Positions 1-9,272 of a stretch of DNA of 50,763 bases are shown in pieces. Source of the stretch: Atribacterota bacterium (GTDB lineage: Bacteria; Atribacterota; Phoenicimicrobiia; Phoenicimicrobiales; Phoenicimicrobiaceae); the NCBI GenBank assembly GCA_030605615.1, contig JAUWHZ010000015.1, positions 1 to 50,763 on the forward strand, written 5' to 3'. Both the position numbers and the translations under genes were made by a program. Every line of letters begins with the position of its first letter. Position 1 is the first letter of the stretch. The notes under the pieces were generated by a model that saw nothing but the letters and a program-made list of their open reading frames with translations, had not been told where the DNA came from and did no database searches.

Positions 1-1690
1 TAACTGATATTTTTGGTGCATAGACAGATAAATTATCTCTTGATTTTGATATTATCTTATTCATTTTATCAAGAATATATAATCTTGCTTCTTTTGCTCT
101 CTTTAAGATATCGCTTAACGCATTTTTGGAAATACCGGCAATTTTTAAATCCATTTGAATAGCAGTAATGCCTTCACTACTTCCGGCAGCTTTAAAGTCC
201 ATATCACCATAATGATCTTCTATACCTAAAATATCGGTTAATATTTCTACGTTTTCATCTTCTTTTACTAATCCCATAGCAATTCCAGCTATAGGTCTTT
301 TTAGAGGAACTCCTGCATCAAATAAGGACAGACTCCCCCCGCAAACAGTAGCCATAGAAGAAGAACCATTTGATTCTAAAATTTCCGAAACAATCCGAAT
401 AGTATAAGGAAATTCTTCTTCTGAAGGAATTAAAGCTTTTAAGGCCATTTCTGCCAATGAACCATGGCCAATTTCTCTTCTTGATTGCCCTCTTCTTGGT
501 CTTACTTCGCCAACACTAAAAGGTGGAAAATTGTAATGTAAATAAAATCTTTCGGAAGAATCTTCTTCTAATGTATCAATAAATTGTCTATCTTTAATCG
601 TTCCCAAAGTTGTTACAACTAAAGCTTGAGTTTGCCCTCTGGTAAACAAAGCGCTTCCATGAACTCGGGGAAGTATTCCGGTTTCACTGCTAATAGGTCG
701 AATATCATTTAATTTTCTTCCATCCATTCTAATTTTTTCTTTAATTACTAAATTACGTACAATTTCTTTGCAAATATTATCAAAATCATTCTTTATGAGA
801 AATTCTTGATCTTCTTCAATGGATAATTTTTCGAGAATATTATTAAATATGTTTTTTAATGATTTTTCTCTTTCCTTCTTTTCATTTATACAAATAGCTT
901 CTTTGATTTCTTTTTCATAAATATCTTTAATTTCCTTAAAATATTTCCCTTTTTCTTCTATTGTTTCTGAATATTTCCCCTTATTTTTTATATTTGATTT
1001 CCCTAAAATACCTAATAATTTTTCTTGGCCTTCTACAATTATTTTTATTGATTCCTGAGCAATATCAATTGCTTTTAATATAATTTCTTCTGGCACTTCT
1101 TTTGCTTCCCCTTCCATCATCATAATAGAGTCTTTTGTACCAGCTATAATTAAATCTAATTCACTATTTTCTAATTCTAAAGAAGTAGGGTTTACTATAA
1201 ATTCATTATCTATTAGTCCAATTCTTACCGCTCCTATAGGACATTGAAAAGGAATATCTGATAGCCATAATGCAGAAGATGCTCCAATAATAGCAAGAAT
1301 GTCCGGTAAGCTTTTTTGATCATAGGAGAGAACAGTAACAATTATCTGAACATCATTCCTGTATTCTTTTGGGAATAAAGGCCGTAATGGGCGATCAATA
1401 AGTCTCGAAGTTAATATCGCATTATTACTCGGCCTTCCTTCTCTTTTAAAAAAACCACCAGGTATTTTTCCAGCTGCATAAAATTTTTCCTCATAATCTA
1501 CCAGCAAAGGAAAAAAGTCTATCCCTTCACGTGGTTCATTAGAGGAGACCACAGTAGCTAATACAATTGTTTCCTCACAACTTACCACCACTGAAGCAGC
1601 AGCTTGCTTGGCAATTTTACCAGTTTCTATATTAATTAATTTACCATTTAAATCAATTTTAATTTTTTGAGATCCTAATATTTTAATAAT
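1..1690 (-). CDS. pnp: Polyribonucleotide nucleotidyltransferase (PNPase), 3' end beyond the window
   Basis: Reverse-strand translation IIKILGSQKIKIDLNGKLINIETGKIAKQAAASVVVSCEETIVLATVVSSNEPREGIDFFP... to ...LSVYAPKISV at the window edge. Adjacent to rpsO. AAGGAGG lies 6 nt before ATT (1688-1690), and an in-frame TAA sits immediately upstream. Confidence 0.95.
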   Translation of the reverse strand, partial: MIKILGSQKIKIDLNGKLINIETGKIAKQAAASVVVSCEETIVLATVVSSNEPREGIDFFPLLVDYEEKFYAAGKIPGGFFKREGRPSNNAILTSRLIDRPLRPLFPKEYRNDVQIIVTVLSYDQKSLPDILAIIGASSALWLSDIPFQCPIGAVRIGLIDNEFIVNPTSLELENSELDLIIAGTKDSIMMMEGEAKEVPEEIILKAIDIAQESIKIIVEGQEKLLGILGKSNIKNKGKYSETIEEKGKYFKEIKDIYEKEIKEAICINEKKEREKSLKNIFNNILEKLSIEEDQEFLIKNDFDNICKEIVRNLVIKEKIRMDGRKLNDIRPISSETGILPRVHGSALFTRGQTQALVVTTLGTIKDRQFIDTLEEDSSERFYLHYNFPPFSVGEVRPRRGQSRREIGHGSLAEMALKALIPSEEEFPYTIRIVSEILESNGSSSMATVCGGSLSLFDAGVPLKRPIAGIAMGLVKEDENVEILTDILGIEDHYGDMDFKAAGSSEGITAIQMDLKIAGISKNALSDILKRAKEARLYILDKMNKIISKSRDNLSVYAPKISV

Positions 1691-1748
1691 TTATTTCCTC
1701 CTTGTTATTTGAAAAGCCAGTATTATTTATTGTAAATATTTTATCTTG

Positions 1749-2018
1749 TTATTTTCTTAAACTTAAAGCATCAACGACTTTCCGATATTTTTCGATATCT
1801 TTATCTTTAAGATAAATTAACAATCTTCTTCTTTTACCAACCATCTTTAATAGGCCTTGTTTTGAATGAAAATCTTTCTTGTTATCTTTTAGGTGTTCTG
1901 TTAGATCATTTATTCTTCCAGTCAATAAAGCAATTTGAACTTCTGGTGACCCTGTATCAGTAGTATGATGTTGGTATTTCTTTATTGTTTTTTCTTTATC
2001 TTTTTTAATAAAAACCAT
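1749..2018 (-). CDS. rpsO: 30S ribosomal protein S15
   Basis: [44 protein letters not shown]...; start trimmed to M18 of the supplied ORF, after an SD. Confidence 0.97.
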   Translation of the reverse strand: MVFIKKDKEKTIKKYQHHTTDTGSPEVQIALLTGRINDLTEHLKDNKKDFHSKQGLLKMVGKRRRLLIYLKDKDIEKYRKVVDALSLRK

Positions 2019-2116
2019 ATTACTACCTCCTTTCTTTTTTATAGTTATAATTTTTTTAATGATAAGCATTATATTTTAATATTTTACCATAATCAATTAG
2101 GCGCTTCAACCAAAAT

Positions 2117-2179
2117 TCGTATATCGCATTTCGTATAAAATACAGCAACAAGTAATATGTAATGAGTAATAAGATTAAA
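2117..2179 (+). repeat. Heptamer array tcgtata tcgcatt tcgtata aaataca gcaacaa gtaatat gtaatga gtaataa gattaaa
   Basis: Seven-nt register read directly. Confidence 0.85.
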
Positions 2180-2201
2180 TTTCTGAAATTACAAAAACAT
2201 G

Positions 2202-2243
2202 TTACTTATTACACATTACTTATTACATGTTACTTATCATTTT
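2202..2243 (-). repeat. Heptamer array ttactta ttacaca ttactta ttacatg ttactta tcatttt (contains the ribF stop)
   Basis: Inverted complement of the GTAATNN units at 2152-2172. Confidence 0.9.
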
Positions 2244-3161
2244 ATGGGCTATTAAAATGTCATTTTCTATCTGTTTCTTTAATAAATTTGGATGGCTAAA
2301 GTACTTTTCATTTCTTATCTTTTGAAGTATGTTAATGCTAACTATTTCGTTATAAATATCTTTACTAAAATCCATAATATGTACTTCTATGGTTCTTTTT
2401 ATTTCTTTAAAAGTAGGTCTAATCCCGATATTTATTAAACCGTAATATTTTTTACTATTAATTACAATTTCTACTAAGTACACCCCATTAGCGGGAATAA
2501 TTTTTTTTAAAGGTGTCTCGATATTAGCTGTAGCATAATTTAATAGTTCTTTGCCTCTACCTTTCCCGGGGATAACTCTTCCTGTAATTGTTATATTATG
2601 ACCCAACATTTTTTTTGCTTTTTTAATATCTCCCAGGCTAATGTATTCTTTTATTTTTGTGCTGCTTATAATAATATTACTTAGAATTTCTGGTTTTAAT
2701 ATATTAGTCTTAAAATTATACATTTTTCCATATTTTTTTAAACAATCTACATTTCCTTTACCCTGAAAACCAAATTTATAATTAAATCCCACGAAAAGTT
2801 CTTTTACTTCTAAACTATCTACTAAAATGTTTCGTATAAAATCTTCAGGTGACATTCTGCTTATCATTTTAGTAAATTTAATAATAAGAAAAATATCTAC
2901 CTTTAAATCTTTAATTAATTCTATCTTTTCTTCCAGAGTGGTTAAAAGAAAAACATCATTTTTAGGGATGATTATTTTGTCAGGATGAGGTTCAAAAGTT
3001 ATAACAATACTTGTTCCATTATTTTTTTTAGCTTTATCAAAAGTTGATTTAATCAACTTTTGATGGCCTAAATGTACACCATCAAAAACACCCAAGGCAA
3101 TATATCGGCCTCTCTCAGGTAGTATTATGTTTTTTGAGAATTTTATAATTTTCATAATCAA
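2223..3161 (-). CDS. ribF: Bifunctional riboflavin kinase/FAD synthetase
   Basis: ALGVFDGVHLGHQKLI; GRVIPGKGRGKELLNYATANI motif. Confidence 0.93.
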   Translation of the reverse strand: MIMKIIKFSKNIILPERGRYIALGVFDGVHLGHQKLIKSTFDKAKKNNGTSIVITFEPHPDKIIIPKNDVFLLTTLEEKIELIKDLKVDIFLIIKFTKMISRMSPEDFIRNILVDSLEVKELFVGFNYKFGFQGKGNVDCLKKYGKMYNFKTNILKPEILSNIIISSTKIKEYISLGDIKKAKKMLGHNITITGRVIPGKGRGKELLNYATANIETPLKKIIPANGVYLVEIVINSKKYYGLINIGIRPTFKEIKRTIEVHIMDFSKDIYNEIVSINILQKIRNEKYFSHPNLLKKQIENDILIAHKMISNM

Positions 3162-3183
3162 TTGTTTAATATTAAATTAACGA

Positions 3184-3939
3184 TTATCTTTTGTGGTCGA
3201 ATTTATTCGACCCGCCTTTTATAGTTATTTTATCTAAATCTTTAAGGGCAGAATCTATGGTAATAAGATATTTTTTACCTAAAGTATTGTCTTTTTTCAA
3301 TTCCTCTAAACTTAAAGAATCTTCGATATTAAAACTACCAATTTTTTTTCTAACTAAATTAGATAAATATGCACCACAACCTAATTCTTCACCTATATCA
3401 TTGCATAATGTTCTAATATAGGTACCTTTTGAACATACAACTTCAAATTCAACAATCGGATTCTTTTTTTGAATAATCTTAATCAGATTTAATTGATATA
3501 TCTTAACTTTTTTAGGATTTCTTTTTACCTCTATGCCTTTTCTGGCTAAATGATATAATCTTTCGCCCTTATAATGAACTGCGGAAAACATCGGGGGTAT
3601 TTGACTAATTGTCCCTTTATATTTCTGGAATATTTTGTTAATCTTTTTTTCGTCAATATCAGTATTAACTTCTTTTCTTTGAATAATTTTTCCTTCCGAG
3701 TCTTGAGTATCGGTGCTTACACCTAAGGTCATTTCACCAAGATAGTGTTTGTTTAATTCCATCATAAATTTTACAATTTTAGTCGCTTGACCAAGACACA
3801 CCAATAAAACACCCGAAGCAGAAGGATCTAATGTCCCCGCATGTCCAGCTTTTTTAATATTTAAAATATTTTTAACTTCTCTTACAACTTTATACGAACT
3901 GATTCCTTTTGGTTTTAGTATGTTTAAAATACCGTTCAT
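3184..3939 (-). CDS. truB: tRNA pseudouridine(55) synthase
   Basis: NGILNILKPKGISSYKVV, GHAGTLDPSASGVLLV. The C-terminal residues are encoded by a palindromic repeat. Confidence 0.95.
   Translation of the reverse strand: MNGILNILKPKGISSYKVVREVKNILNIKKAGHAGTLDPSASGVLLVCLGQATKIVKFMMELNKHYLGEMTLGVSTDTQDSEGKIIQRKEVNTDIDEKKINKIFQKYKGTISQIPPMFSAVHYKGERLYHLARKGIEVKRNPKKVKIYQLNLIKIIQKKNPIVEFEVVCSKGTYIRTLCNDIGEELGCGAYLSNLVRKKIGSFNIEDSLSLEELKKDNTLGKKYLITIDSALKDLDKITIKGGSNKFDHKR
3195..3212. repeat. Palindrome GGTCGAATTTATTCGACC inside the truB 3' end
   Basis: Perfect palindrome related to the copies at 10841 and 21376. Confidence 0.88.
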
Positions 3940-3943
3940 TAAT

Positions 3944-4984
3944 TTATATTAAAAATAATTTATTTTTAATTAAAAGATTCTTACGCATTTTATCTTTAAG
4001 AGAACTAATTTCTTTAAATAATTCGGAAAGAATATTTTCCTTTACTTCTTCCAATTTTCCCGAGCATAAACAGCCCGCTGAGTTTGGATGCCCGCCTCCT
4101 TTAAATTTATCAGCAAATTTACTTACGTTAAAGTTTCCTTTGGAACGAAAACTAACTTTTATTTTATCGTCCTTAGTTTCTCTAAACAAGATTGATATTT
4201 CAGTATTTTTTAATGTTGTGGATACATCAATGATTCCTTCTATTTCTCCATCATCAGCTTTGGTCTCATCTAACATCTTTCTGGTGATAGATAACCATGA
4301 AACATAATTAGAATCATCCATTTTTAATGTTAATAGAGCTTTCCCCAATAATTTTAATCCAGCGATGGTGTTTTTATTATAAATATTTTTAGCAATCAAG
4401 TAGGGTTTCATTCCAGTAAGAGTTAAATCAGAAACTATTCTAAATGTTTTAGAACTAACATTTGAATATCTAAATGAACCTGTATCAGTTATTATAGCTG
4501 CAAATAAACAGGTAGATATTTTTTCATCTAATAAATCTAAGTTAATAAATTTAATCAATTCATAAATAATTTCTCCAACTGAAGAAGTGGAATAGTCTAT
4601 ATAATTTAAATTACCATAGTTTTCATTACTACCATGGTGGTCAATATTTATTATAGTATTTGTATTTTCTAATATGTTAGATATTTCTCCTGCTCTTTTG
4701 ATGTTGCTGCAATCAAGCACTATTCCAACATCAAAATTATTTTTTTTAATATTATTATCTTCTAAATTATGTATTTTATCGCTTTCGGGTAAAAAACCGT
4801 AAATTTCTGGTAATTTATCCTGATTTAATATAATAGACTTCTTATTTAATTTTTTTAGGATAAAATGAAAGGCAAGCTCAGACCCAATAGCATCACCATC
4901 TAAATTTATATGTGAAGTAATTAAAAAATTATTATTCTTTTTTAACACCTTAACGATTTCATTAAATTTATTTATCATTTTCAC
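3944..4984 (-). CDS. nrnA: DHH/DHHA1 phosphoesterase (NrnA-like oligoribonuclease/pAp phosphatase)
   Basis: SHINLDGDAIGSELA, NIDHHGSNENYG, GGGHPNSAGC motifs; typical position between rbfA and truB. Confidence 0.87.
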   Translation of the reverse strand: MKMINKFNEIVKVLKKNNNFLITSHINLDGDAIGSELAFHFILKKLNKKSIILNQDKLPEIYGFLPESDKIHNLEDNNIKKNNFDVGIVLDCSNIKRAGEISNILENTNTIINIDHHGSNENYGNLNYIDYSTSSVGEIIYELIKFINLDLLDEKISTCLFAAIITDTGSFRYSNVSSKTFRIVSDLTLTGMKPYLIAKNIYNKNTIAGLKLLGKALLTLKMDDSNYVSWLSITRKMLDETKADDGEIEGIIDVSTTLKNTEISILFRETKDDKIKVSFRSKGNFNVSKFADKFKGGGHPNSAGCLCSGKLEEVKENILSELFKEISSLKDKMRKNLLIKNKLFLI

Positions 4985-5351
4985 CTTTCTTTTTATTTGA
5001 TTGTTCCTGGTGTATTTCTGAAGCTATCTTTAATAATTTATATTGATACTCCATACTTTCATCAATTTTAAATTTAATTTCTGGTACAAATCTAATTTTT
5101 AATTGTCTTCCAATTTCACCTCTTATAAATTTTGTGGCACTTTTTAACCCTTTTAAACACTTTTTATTATGATCTTCATCACCATAAATACTAACATAAA
5201 TATTAGCATGTTTTAAATCTGAAGAGACTTGTATCCTGGTAATGGTTGTAAAATTTATTCTTGGGTCATTTATCTTTCTATAAATTATATTGTTAATTAC
5301 TTTTTTAAGAGATTTTTCTAATTGTTCAGTTTTTTTAAAAGATGGCAACAT
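4968..5351 (-). CDS. rbfA: 30S ribosome-binding factor A
   Basis: INDPRINFTTITRIQVSSDLKHANIYVSIYG; position. Confidence 0.92.
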   Translation of the reverse strand: MLPSFKKTEQLEKSLKKVINNIIYRKINDPRINFTTITRIQVSSDLKHANIYVSIYGDEDHNKKCLKGLKSATKFIRGEIGRQLKIRFVPEIKFKIDESMEYQYKLLKIASEIHQEQSNKKKGENDK

Positions 5352-5363
5352 GATTGTCTGTAC

Positions 5364-5645
5364 CTAAATAATGGTTATCTCAAATTTTGTTAATTGAAAA
5401 TCATTTTGTTTTTCTAAAAATATAATAATCTTATTTAGAACTTTATTAAGATATTTTTTTTCATTTCCTATGCAAGCAATTCCTAAAGTTGTATTTTTCC
5501 ATAGATCGGAATTATCTATTTCAGAAATTGAAACATTATAACGGTTTCTTATTCGTAATTTAATACTCTTTAGTATATTTCTTTTGTCCTTTAGTGAGTG
5601 GCTATTTGGTAAATACAAATTTATTTTACAAATTCCTATAAGCAT
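5364..5645 (-). CDS. DUF503 family protein
   Basis: CKINLYLPNSHSLKDKRNILKSIKLRIRNRYNVSISEID, typical between infB and rbfA. Confidence 0.88.
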   Translation of the reverse strand: MLIGICKINLYLPNSHSLKDKRNILKSIKLRIRNRYNVSISEIDNSDLWKNTTLGIACIGNEKKYLNKVLNKIIIFLEKQNDFQLTKFEITII

Positions 5646-5678
5646 ATTATTTATATATAAACTTCTTTGTTTTGGTTT

Positions 5679-7613
5679 TTATTTAATTTCTTTAAAATTA
5701 TAAAATTCAATAATATCTTTTAATTTAATGTCATTAAATTTCTCCAGACCAATTCCGCATTCAAAATCTGCATTTACCTCTTTGGCGTCCTCTTTAAATC
5801 TTTTTAAGGAAGTTACTTTACCTTCATATATTAACTTTCCGTCTCTAATTAACCGTACATTATCGTTCTTAGAAATTTTTCCGTTCAATACATAACTTCC
5901 TGCAATTGTACCAACTTTAGGAATTTTAAATATTTCTCTAACCTCTGCTTGTCCACAGATAAATTCTTGAATTTTAGGCTTTAGATAACCGAGTAAAGCA
6001 GATTTAATCTCATCTATTAAATCATATATAACCCTATACAATCTTATTTCTACTTTTTCACTTTTTCCAATTTTTTGGATATTTGCATCTGGACGAATAT
6101 TAAAACCAACTATGATTGCGTCTGAAGCAGAGGCTAACATTACGTCAGTTTCGGTAATGTTTCCTACTCCTGCATGTATTATAACAACCTTCACCTCTTC
6201 ATTTTCAATTTTTATCTTTTTTAAAGTTTCTTGTAAGGCATCTAAAGAGCCTTGAGTATCTGTCTTTAAGATTATTTTTAAATTATCTATTTTACCTTCT
6301 TTTATCTCTAAAAATAAATTGTCCAAAGAAACTTTCGATGATTCTTCTATAATTTTACTTCTTTCTTCATTTTCCCTTTCATTAATTATGATTTTGGCGA
6401 ATCTATCGTCTGGTACAATTTGGAAATAATCACCTGCTTGAGGCATTTTAGAAAAACCAATAATTTCAACTGGAGTAGATGGTCCTGCTTCTTTAATGTT
6501 TCTCCCTTTATCATCGATTAGATTTCTAATTTTACCGTATGACAATCCTGCAATAAAATAATTACCGACTTTTAATGATCCATCTTGAATTAATACTGAG
6601 CCAATAATTCCTCTTTTTTTATCTAATTTTGTTTCTATTATTAAACCTTTAGCAGGAATATTTGAATTTGCTTCTAATTCCAAAATTTCCGCTTGCAAGG
6701 ATATAGCTTCTAACAATTTTTTGATACCTTTATTTTTAAGGGCAGAAATTTCCACCATTAATGTTTCTCCGCCCCATTCTTCAGAAACTAAATCATATTT
6801 AGAAAGATCCTTTTTAATTTTTTCAACATTAGTATTAGGTCTATCTATTTTATTTATTGCCACAATAATAGGGACATTCGCGGCTTTAGCATGATTGATT
6901 GCTTCAATTGTTTGAGGCATTACTCCATCATCTGCTGCCACAACTAAAACTGCAATATCTGTTGCTTTTACACCACGTGCTCTCATGGTCGTAAACGCCT
7001 CATGACCAGGAGTATCAATAAATACAATCTTTTTATTTTTTATTTTAACCTTATATGCACCGATACTTTGAGTAATTCCCCCAAATTCATCTTTGGTTAC
7101 ATTAGTTTTTCGTATTACATCAAGAAGAGTAGTTTTACCGTGATCAACATGCCCTATTATAGTTATTACAGGAGGTTTTGAGACTAATTTTGTGGTTTTA
7201 TCTTTTTTTTGAGATTTTATTTTATTTCTTAACTTCTCGGAATATTTTATTTTAAACCCATATTCTTTTACAATATCTTGTAAAATATTTGTGGGGATTT
7301 CTTTATCAATTGAACTAATTGTTCCAAAATTAATTATTTTTTGCATTATTGCTAATAATGGAATTTTTAGCTGTAAAGACAATTCTTTTAAATTAGGAAG
7401 TTTATTAATTTCTATAATTTTAATTTGTTTTTTTCTCTTTTCCCCTTTTTTCTTTTTGTCAGAAATAATTATTTCTTTTATTAGTTCAATAGTATCTTTA
7501 TCTAAATTACTCATATGATTTTTAACTTTAATGCCTTCTTTTTTTAAAAAAACAAGTAATTCTTTAGATGGTATTTTTAAATTTTCAGCAAGTTCGTAAA
7601 CTCTCATTTTCAT
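5679..7613 (-). CDS. infB: Translation initiation factor IF-2
   Basis: GHVDHGKTTLLD, DTPGHEAF, NKID. Start assigned to MKMRVYELAENL (M6 of the ORF), with GGAGG 8 nt upstream. Confidence 0.97.
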   Translation of the reverse strand: MKMRVYELAENLKIPSKELLVFLKKEGIKVKNHMSNLDKDTIELIKEIIISDKKKKGEKRKKQIKIIEINKLPNLKELSLQLKIPLLAIMQKIINFGTISSIDKEIPTNILQDIVKEYGFKIKYSEKLRNKIKSQKKDKTTKLVSKPPVITIIGHVDHGKTTLLDVIRKTNVTKDEFGGITQSIGAYKVKIKNKKIVFIDTPGHEAFTTMRARGVKATDIAVLVVAADDGVMPQTIEAINHAKAANVPIIVAINKIDRPNTNVEKIKKDLSKYDLVSEEWGGETLMVEISALKNKGIKKLLEAISLQAEILELEANSNIPAKGLIIETKLDKKRGIIGSVLIQDGSLKVGNYFIAGLSYGKIRNLIDDKGRNIKEAGPSTPVEIIGFSKMPQAGDYFQIVPDDRFAKIIINERENEERSKIIEESSKVSLDNLFLEIKEGKIDNLKIILKTDTQGSLDALQETLKKIKIENEEVKVVIIHAGVGNITETDVMLASASDAIIVGFNIRPDANIQKIGKSEKVEIRLYRVIYDLIDEIKSALLGYLKPKIQEFICGQAEVREIFKIPKVGTIAGSYVLNGKISKNDNVRLIRDGKLIYEGKVTSLKRFKEDAKEVNADFECGIGLEKFNDIKLKDIIEFYNFKEIK

Positions 7614-7639
7614 ACATATCGCCTCCATTATAACTTAGA

Positions 7640-7674
7640 TATACCACGTGTCATTGCGAGGAGCAAAGCAAGCC
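7640..7674. repeat. CATTGCGAGG-type intergenic palindrome (gtcattgcgaggagcaaagcaagcctggcaatgac)
   Basis: GTCATTGC...GCAATGAC outer stem. Confidence 0.8.
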
Positions 7675-7723
7675 TGGCAATGACAATATTATACGTACTT
7701 TAGTGAATATTTATAAATTATTT

Positions 7724-8014
7724 TTATTTAACTGGACTTTTTAAAGTAACTTTTTCTAAAAATCTTCTTAATTCATCGATTATAGGTACAGGAATATCTT
7801 TTTTAAATGACCTATTTAATCTCTTTTCTCTTAGTGCAACATCTAAACATTTAATATTATAACAAAGATAAGCCCCCCTGCCTGATTTTTTACCAGTAGT
7901 ATCAATTTCATAATTTCCTTCTGGCGTTCTTATTATTCTAATCAGCTCTCTCTTTGGCTTTTTATTTTGACACCCAATACAAGTTCTTATAGGTATCTTT
8001 GTGTTTTTTATCAT
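7724..8014 (-). CDS. rnpM: YlxR/RnpM family RNA-binding protein
   Basis: PIRTCIGCQNKKPKRELIRI...GRGAYLCYNIKCLDVAL; between nusA and infB. Confidence 0.9.
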   Translation of the reverse strand: MIKNTKIPIRTCIGCQNKKPKRELIRIIRTPEGNYEIDTTGKKSGRGAYLCYNIKCLDVALREKRLNRSFKKDIPVPIIDELRRFLEKVTLKSPVK

Positions 8015-8038
8015 TTCAGAATTTTCCCTTTTAATATT

Positions 8039-9136
8039 CTATTTATTTTTCGAGGTATTTTCTTCAAGATTATTATTATCGCTTTTGCTATTTTCTTCCT
8101 TATATTGTGATTCGCTTTTTATATCAACTTTCCAACCAGTTAACTTAGCAGCAAGCCTGGCATTTTGCCCTTCTTTTCCAATTGCCAGAGAAAGTTGTTG
8201 ATCTGGTACTACTACTGTAGCAGTTTTATCATTTTCAAATAGATTTACTAATATAACCTTAGCTGGACTTAACGAATTTGCGATAAATACTTTTTCATCA
8301 TCACTCCATCTAATAATATCGATTTTTTCATCTTTTAACTCAAGCATAATAGATTTTATTCGAGAACCTCTATCGCCTATACATGCACCTACCGGGTCAA
8401 CCCTATCATCTTTTGAATAAACTGCAACTTTTGTACGTTTTCCTGCTTCTCGAGCAATATATTTTATTTCCACTAATCCTTCATGGATTTCTGGTACTTC
8501 AAATTCAAATAAACGTTTTAGTAATTCAGGATGAGTTCTCGAAACAAATATTTTGGGACCTTTAGATGTTTTTCTTACTTCTATTATATATATTTTTATC
8601 CTTTTTCCTTTGTAATATTCTTCATTCCTTATTTGTTCATTGGGCAAAAGGAGTGCTTCAGTTCTGCCCAAATCAATAACTACATTTCTTTGTTCTATTC
8701 TCTGTATAACTCCCGTAACAATATCTCTTTCTTTATCAATATATTTTTCATAGATAACATTTCTTTCAGCTTCCCTAATCTTTTGTACTATTACTTGTTT
8801 TGCAGTTTGCGCTGCTATCCGTCCAAATTCTTTAGGTGTAGTCTCTATTAGAATATTATCTCCAACGTGGTAATTGTCTTTATCTGATACCGTTAACTCG
8901 TCTAAAGATATTTCATTTAAAGGATTTTTTACTTTATTTACAATAGTTTTTTGGTTGAATACTTTAATCTCGCCAGTATCTTTGCACATTTTGATTTCTA
9001 CATTATTCATATTAGCACCATAATTTTTTTTATACGCAGATGCTAATGCAGATTCAAGTGCTTCTACTAAGATATCTTTGGATATACCTTTTTCTTTTTC
9101 AATCTCATCCAAGACTTTTATTAAATTTCCATTCAT
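8039..9136 (-). CDS. nusA: Transcription termination/antitermination protein NusA
   Basis: S1/KH architecture; DPVGACIGDRGSRIKSI, SLAIGKEGQNARLAAKLTGWKVDI. Start trimmed to MNGNLIKVLDEIEKEKG after a GGAGGGG SD. Confidence 0.96.
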   Translation of the reverse strand: MNGNLIKVLDEIEKEKGISKDILVEALESALASAYKKNYGANMNNVEIKMCKDTGEIKVFNQKTIVNKVKNPLNEISLDELTVSDKDNYHVGDNILIETTPKEFGRIAAQTAKQVIVQKIREAERNVIYEKYIDKERDIVTGVIQRIEQRNVVIDLGRTEALLLPNEQIRNEEYYKGKRIKIYIIEVRKTSKGPKIFVSRTHPELLKRLFEFEVPEIHEGLVEIKYIAREAGKRTKVAVYSKDDRVDPVGACIGDRGSRIKSIMLELKDEKIDIIRWSDDEKVFIANSLSPAKVILVNLFENDKTATVVVPDQQLSLAIGKEGQNARLAAKLTGWKVDIKSESQYKEENSKSDNNNLEENTSKNK

Positions 9137-9197
9137 ATAATCTGTCCCCTCCTCATTCCCAATATAATGTCTTAATTGTATATTGCTTATTATATAA

Positions 9198-9227
9198 CAA
9201 AAGAGTGGTTTAGTTACCACTCTTTTG
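9198..9227. terminator. 12-bp perfect hairpin, CAAAAGAGTGGT-TTAGTT-ACCACTCTTTTG, in the mtaB-nusA intergenic region
   Basis: Perfect inverted repeat with T/A tracts on both sides; candidate terminator or nusA leader attenuator. Confidence 0.6.
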
Positions 9228-9272
9228 AGGAGAACAATCTTTTACTTTAATAATATAAATTATAACACAAAG

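Noticed and set aside
5679-7613. Shortened IF-2 N-terminus as an anomaly
   Set aside because: IF-2 N-terminal length varies greatly among bacteria; two N-terminal IF2N-like segments are still visible.
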